Part shown: positions 43,369 through 47,002 of the stretch, piece after piece
Layout of the letters: every line of letters begins with the position of its first letter
How positions within the stretch are numbered: the stretch's first letter is position 1
Assembly: GCA_005503065.1 (NCBI GenBank)
Contig: SCOE01000042.1
Location: 1 to 47,002, forward strand
Length of the DNA stretch: 47,002 nucleotides
From: Comamonadaceae bacterium ALPHA2B
Lineage (GTDB): Bacteria > Pseudomonadota > Gammaproteobacteria > Burkholderiales > Burkholderiaceae_C
Reading direction: 5' to 3'
The notes under the pieces: model-generated
What the model was told of the DNA's origin: nothing
Seen by the model: only the letters and a program-made list of their open reading frames with translations
Database searches by the model: none
Program-made: the position numbers and the translations under genes

Positions 43369-43662
43369 ATGTGGAAACTCGGACGCCTGTGGCTGCTGAT
43401 GCGCAAGGAACTCGCCCTGGTCTGGGCCATGCTGCGCGATCCGCGCACGCCCGGTGCCGCGAAGCTCACCGCCTTGCTGGCGGTGCTGTATGTGCTGAGC
43501 CCCATCGACCTGGTGCCCGACGTGGTGCCGCTGCTCGGCTGGTTCGACGATGGCGTGGTGGCAGTACTGCTGCTGCGCCTGGCGATGCAGTTCCTGCCAC
43601 CGGAACTGCACGGGGCGCTCAAGGCCCAGGTCGAGCAGCGGGCCGCACGCCGCACGCGTTGA
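43369..43662 (+). CDS. DUF1232 (YkvA-like) small membrane protein
   Basis: 97 residues. The DUF1232 core DPRTPGAAKLTALLAVLYVLSPIDLVPDVVPLLGWFDDG is complete, with the family motif SPIDLVPD at about 44-51, flanked by hydrophobic helices. The start at 43369 (MWKLGRLW) follows AAGGAC; the longer frame upstream overlaps tilS in antisense. It is divergent from tilS and convergent with accA (18 bp between stops), an insertion in the otherwise minus-strand housekeeping block. Biochemical role unknown. Confidence 0.85.
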   Translation: MWKLGRLWLLMRKELALVWAMLRDPRTPGAAKLTALLAVLYVLSPIDLVPDVVPLLGWFDDGVVAVLLLRLAMQFLPPELHGALKAQVEQRAARRTR

Positions 43663-43680
43663 AGCGCGCGGCGGCGCATT

Positions 43681-44658
43681 TCACTTGCCCGTGTCCTTGG
43701 TGTCGGCGTAACGGCCGTAGCTCTGGAGCCGCTCGTAGCGGCGGTCCAGCAGTTCGCGCGGCTTGAGGTCGCTCACCTGGCGCAGCGCGTCGTTGAGCGC
43801 GCGCTTGAGGAAGGCGGCCATCTGCCGATGGTCGCGGTGCGCGCCGCCCACGGGCTCGTTGACGATCTTGTCGATCAGCCCCAGCGCCTTCAGGCGGTGC
43901 GCCGTGATGCCCAGCGCGTCGGCCGCGTCCTGGGCCTTCTCGCTGGTCTTCCACAGGATCGAGGCGCAGCCTTCGGGGCTGATGACCGAGTACACCGAGT
44001 ACTGCAGCATCAGCACCTGGTCGGCCACCGAGATGGCCAGCGCACCGCCGGAGCCGCCCTCGCCGATGATGGTGGTGATGATCGGTACCTCGAGCTGCGC
44101 CATCTCGTAGATGTTGCGGCCGATGGCCTCGGACTGGCCGCGCTCCTCGGCATCGATGCCCGGGTAGGCACCCGGCGTGTCGACGAAGGTGAAGACCGGC
44201 AGCTTGAACTTCTCGGCCGTCTTCATGAGGCGCAGCGCCTTGCGGTAGCCCTCCGGCTTGCTCATGCCGAAGTTGCGTGCGGTGCGCTCCTTGGTGTCGC
44301 GGCCCTTCTGGTGGCCCAGCACCATGCAGGGCGTGCCGTTGAAGCGGGCCAGGCCACCGACGATCGAGAGGTCGTCCGAGAAATGGCGGTCGCCGTGCAG
44401 CTCGACGAAATCCGTGAAGATCTCGTGCACGTAGTCGAGGGTGTAGGGCCGCTCGGCGTGACGCGCGATCTTGGTGATCTGCCAGGGCGTCAGGTCGCTG
44501 TAGATGTCCTTGGTGAGCTGCAGGCTCTTCTTGCCGAGCTGGTCGATCTCTTCCGAGATGTCGACTGCCGATTCGCTCTGCACGTAGCGCAGCTCTTCAA
44601 TCTTGCCTTCGAGCTCCGCAATGGGCTGTTCGAAGTCGAGAAAAGTTCGTTTCGCCAA
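43681..44658 (-). CDS. accA: Acetyl-CoA carboxylase carboxyltransferase subunit alpha
   Basis: 325 residues. With AccD it transfers the carboxyl group from biotin to acetyl-CoA to form malonyl-CoA for fatty acid synthesis. Typical regions are the N-terminal [47 protein letters not shown], the crotonase-fold core [22 protein letters not shown] and [13 protein letters not shown]. The start lies 21 bp after the glycosylase stop, so cysS, the glycosylase and accA are probably one operon. Confidence 0.95.
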   Translation of the reverse strand: MAKRTFLDFEQPIAELEGKIEELRYVQSESAVDISEEIDQLGKKSLQLTKDIYSDLTPWQITKIARHAERPYTLDYVHEIFTDFVELHGDRHFSDDLSIVGGLARFNGTPCMVLGHQKGRDTKERTARNFGMSKPEGYRKALRLMKTAEKFKLPVFTFVDTPGAYPGIDAEERGQSEAIGRNIYEMAQLEVPIITTIIGEGGSGGALAISVADQVLMLQYSVYSVISPEGCASILWKTSEKAQDAADALGITAHRLKALGLIDKIVNEPVGGAHRDHRQMAAFLKRALNDALRQVSDLKPRELLDRRYERLQSYGRYADTKDTGK

Positions 44659-44679
44659 CGTCGTTTCTCCTTTTGTGTC

Positions 44680-45342
44680 TTAGTACGCAACCGGGACCGG
44701 TTCGAGCGACCGCCAAATATACCAAGTGGCCACGCTGCAGTAGGGCGCCCAGGCCACCGCCACCTCGCGCGCATCGCTGCGGCTCACCGGGTCGCCCGAG
44801 AAGTAATTGGTGCTGATGCCGTTGATCAGGCCGATGTCGTCCAGCGGCAGGATGTTGGGCCTCAGCAGATGGAACATCAGGAACATCTCGGCCGTCCAGC
44901 GGCCGATGCCGCGGATGGCGACCAGCTCCTCGATGATCAGCTCGTCGGCCATGTCCTTCCAGGCGTCGACGTGCACGGTGCCGGCGTCGAAATGCAGCGC
45001 CAGGTCGACCAGGTACTCGATCTTGCGCGCCGACAGGCCGGCCGCGCGCATGTCGTCGACCTTGAGCTTGAGCACGTTGGCCGGCGTCAGCTTGCGCGGC
45101 AGCTTCTCGAAGCGCTCCCACACCGACTGCGCGGCCTTCACCGAGATCTGCTGGCCGACGATGCTGCGCGCCAGCGTGGTGAAGGCGTCGCCGCGCGACT
45201 GCAGCCGGGCGTCGCCGAACTGGGGGATGAGACGGCGCATCACACGGTCCTTCTTGACCAGGTGCCGGCAGGCGTCTTCCCAGTAGTCGGGGGTGACGAA
45301 TTCAATTTCGGCGGACGCAGCGGGCTTGCGGGCAGGCGACAT
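44680..45342 (-). CDS. DNA-3-methyladenine glycosylase II, AlkA-like
   Basis: 220 residues. Removes alkylated bases from DNA. The helix-hairpin-helix-GPD region is AIRGIGRWTAEMFLMFHLL, followed by PLDDIG with the catalytic aspartate near 168, and LARSIVGQQISVKAAQSVW is the conserved helix before it. The short form lacks the N-terminal AlkA_N/Ada domains. The start was set at the ATG at 45342, 19 bp after the cysS stop; the upstream frame is antisense-free overlap with cysS and not coding. Confidence 0.9.
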   Translation of the reverse strand: MSPARKPAASAEIEFVTPDYWEDACRHLVKKDRVMRRLIPQFGDARLQSRGDAFTTLARSIVGQQISVKAAQSVWERFEKLPRKLTPANVLKLKVDDMRAAGLSARKIEYLVDLALHFDAGTVHVDAWKDMADELIIEELVAIRGIGRWTAEMFLMFHLLRPNILPLDDIGLINGISTNYFSGDPVSRSDAREVAVAWAPYCSVATWYIWRSLEPVPVAY

Positions 45343-45361
45343 GGGCGGCGGAACGGAGCAA

Positions 45362-46738
45362 TTACTGGGCCGCGGCCCACGTCGTGCCATTCGGGCCGTC
45401 CTTGAGGACGATGCCCTGGGCCAGCAGATCGGCACGGATGCGGTCGGCCTGCGCGAAATCCTTCGCCGCCTTGGCGGCGGCGCGATCGGCGATGCGCGCG
45501 AGGATGGTCGCCTCGTCCAGCGAGGAGCCGGCCTGCAGGAAGGCCTTGGGGTCGCCCTGAAGCAGGCCCAAGGCGCCGCCCAGCGCCTTCAGCAGGCCAG
45601 CCGCCTCGGCGCTGCGCGTGCGATTGACCTCGCCGGCCAGATCGAAGAGCACGGCGACCGCCTCGGGCGTGCCGAAGTCCTCGTCCATCGCCGCCTTGAA
45701 GCGCGCCGCGTGCGGGCCGGACCAATCGATGGCCACGTCGGCCGGCGGCACGGCGTCGATCGCGGTGTACAGACGACGCAGCGAATTGCGCGCATCGTCG
45801 AGGTGCGCGTCGCTGTAGTTCAGCGCGCTGCGGTAGTGCGTGCGCACGAGGAAGAAGCGCAGGCTCTCCGCATCGTATTTCTGCAGCACTTCGCGGATGG
45901 TGAAGAAGTTGCCCAGGCTCTTGGACATCTTCTCGTTGTCGACCCGCACGAAGCCGTTGTGCACCCAGAAGCGCGCCAACGGCTTGCCGTGCGCGCCCTC
46001 GCTCTGGGCGATCTCGTTCTCGTGGTGCGGGAACTGCAGGTCGGCGCCGCCGCCATGGATGTCGAAGGTCTCGCCCAGCGTCGCGCAGCTCATCGCGGAA
46101 CACTCGATGTGCCATCCCGGCCGGCCCGTGCCGAAGGGGCTCTCCCACTTCGCATCTTCCGGTTCGGTCGGCTTGGCAGCCTTCCACAGCACGAAGTCGA
46201 GCGGATCGTCCTTGCCATCGAGCACCGCCACGCGCTCGCCCGCATGCAACTCGTCGAGCGACTTGCCCGACAGCTTGCCGTAGCCCGGGAACTTGCGCAC
46301 CGCGTAGTTCACATCGCCATCGGGCGAGCGGTAGGCCAGGCCCTTGTCTTCCAGCGTGCGGATGATCCCGAGCATCTGCGGCACGTACTCGGTGGCGCGC
46401 GGCTCGATGGTCGGCGGCTCGATGCCAAGCGCACCGATGTCCTGGTGCATGGCCGCGACGGTCTCTTCGGTCAGCGCGCGGATGGTGATGCCACGCTCCA
46501 GCGCACGGCGGATGATCTTGTCGTCGATGTCCGTGATGTTGCGCACGTAGGTGACGCGGTAGCCGCTCGCGCGCAGCCATCGCTGCACCACGTCGAAGGC
46601 CATCATCATCCGTGCATGCCCGATGTGGCACAGGTCGTACACCGTCATCCCGCACACGTACATGCGCACGTGCCCCGCTTCGAGCGGCGAAAACTCTTCC
46701 AATGCACGCGCGAGCGTGTTGTAGATGCGCAAGGTCAT
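45362..46738 (-). CDS. cysS: Cysteinyl-tRNA synthetase
   Basis: 458 residues. Charges tRNA-Cys. Class I motifs are present: zinc ligand C29 in [14 protein letters not shown] at 38-41, the zinc-binding WHIECSAM and HHENE, and KMSKS near 269. The C-terminal DALR-type helical domain contains the anticodon region. The ATG at 46738 gives MTLRIYNT, the normal N-terminus. A terminator-like hairpin lies in its leader at 46779-46799. Confidence 0.95.
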   Translation of the reverse strand: MTLRIYNTLARALEEFSPLEAGHVRMYVCGMTVYDLCHIGHARMMMAFDVVQRWLRASGYRVTYVRNITDIDDKIIRRALERGITIRALTEETVAAMHQDIGALGIEPPTIEPRATEYVPQMLGIIRTLEDKGLAYRSPDGDVNYAVRKFPGYGKLSGKSLDELHAGERVAVLDGKDDPLDFVLWKAAKPTEPEDAKWESPFGTGRPGWHIECSAMSCATLGETFDIHGGGADLQFPHHENEIAQSEGAHGKPLARFWVHNGFVRVDNEKMSKSLGNFFTIREVLQKYDAESLRFFLVRTHYRSALNYSDAHLDDARNSLRRLYTAIDAVPPADVAIDWSGPHAARFKAAMDEDFGTPEAVAVLFDLAGEVNRTRSAEAAGLLKALGGALGLLQGDPKAFLQAGSSLDEATILARIADRAAAKAAKDFAQADRIRADLLAQGIVLKDGPNGTTWAAAQ

Positions 46739-46770
46739 GGGATTCGGGACGGCACCGACGCACGGGCCAA

Positions 46771-46799
46771 AAAGCAGAACGCCGTCCTGTGAACGGCGT
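46771..46799 (-). other. Terminator-like hairpin in the cysS leader
   Basis: On the minus strand ACGCCGT (46799-46793), loop TTCACAGG (8 with flank), ACGGCGT (46785-46779), then TCTGCTTTTTGG. The stem of 7 bp followed by a T run shortly afterwards lies 40 bp before the cysS ATG. It may be an attenuator or simply structure at the 5' end of the message. Confidence 0.4.
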
Positions 46800-46983
46800 C
46801 GCATTGTGCAACCAAATGTCCGGGCCCGGCACTGCGCTCCGTCAGGGGATTGCAGGGAAGCCGGAGGAAGGCCCGCGGCTACAATCCGGCGAGTATAAGC
46901 GGCCCCTGGCCGACTTCGGGCGACCGGCGCGGGCACATCCCCGACGCAGCGGCCGCCCCCATCACGAGGCTCTTCGAGGCTCC

Positions 46984-47002
46984 ATGACGCACGCCGCCCT
47001 TC
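46984..47002 (+). CDS. Possible start of the next gene (partial)
   Basis: An ATG at 46984 opens a frame of six codons (MTHAAL) to the end of the window, divergent from cysS. The upstream 245 bp contain TACAAT (46880-46885) and TATAAG (46894-46899) that might be -10 boxes, without convincing -35 partners. Too short to identify. Confidence 0.35.

Overview
The window looks like a chromosomal piece of a high-GC betaproteobacterium of the family Comamonadaceae, most likely Variovorax or a close relative. This is inferred from the strong G/C bias at third codon positions, a bona fide ACC deaminase (acdS) with its AcdR-type regulator, a Bug-type tripartite tricarboxylate transporter set, the gene order cysS-alkA-accA-tilS-lysC-tRNA-Ser, and a 62-bp interspersed repeat (GCTAC..TTTTGATAGC..GCGCCCG..CGGGCGC..TTGAA) of a type I recall from Comamonadaceae genomes. 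No phage, integrase, transposase, plasmid gene or CRISPR array is seen.

Layout. 0-2.2 kb: the end of a hopanoid/squalene operon (hpnD, hpnE). 2.2-7.2 kb: an SH3-domain secreted protein, a HAD phosphatase, ferrochelatase (hemH), a DyP-type haem peroxidase, and the divergent acdS/acdR pair. 7.4-9.4 kb: a large exported pentapeptide-repeat protein of lower GC than its surroundings. 9.6-18.1 kb: a minus-strand liv-type ABC transporter operon (binding protein, livG, livF, livH, livM, then an alpha/beta hydrolase) with a recognisable sigma-54 promoter, a 12-bp perfect palindrome upstream of it, and next door a PAS-containing sigma-54 activator. Two 107-bp palindromic elements interrupt the otherwise tightly packed operon. 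18.2-25.8 kb: an exported protein of unknown role, then a TetR-OMF-MFP-RND efflux operon with a TetR-like operator. 25.9-27.4 kb: two small envelope proteins and a bacterial SET-domain protein. 27.4-32.9 kb: tctC-tctB-tctA with the divergent tctDE two-component system. 33.0-40.7 kb: stress/repair-flavoured genes: Hsp15 (hslR), PPK2, YihY/BrkB, a stand-alone ATP-dependent DNA ligase, a RecQ-family helicase, a zinc alcohol dehydrogenase and a CheB-like protein whose catalytic Ser and His are missing. 40.7-46.7 kb: tRNA-Ser(GCU), lysC, tilS, a DUF1232 protein, accA, a DNA glycosylase and cysS, largely a conserved housekeeping block. A new gene probably begins in the last 19 bases.

How it fits together. 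Three transporter systems are each paired with their own regulator next door (sigma-54 activator with liv, TetR with RND, TctDE with TctCBA), and for each a plausible cis-site can be read from the sequence. The most unusual items are the sigma-54 wiring of the liv operon together with its hydrolase, the degenerate CheB-like protein that shares an upstream box with the neighbouring dehydrogenase, the copy of the 62-bp repeat that is translated inside tilS, and the exported TIMP-like/TPR/pentapeptide fusion. All functional calls rest on reading motifs by eye; no database search was possible.
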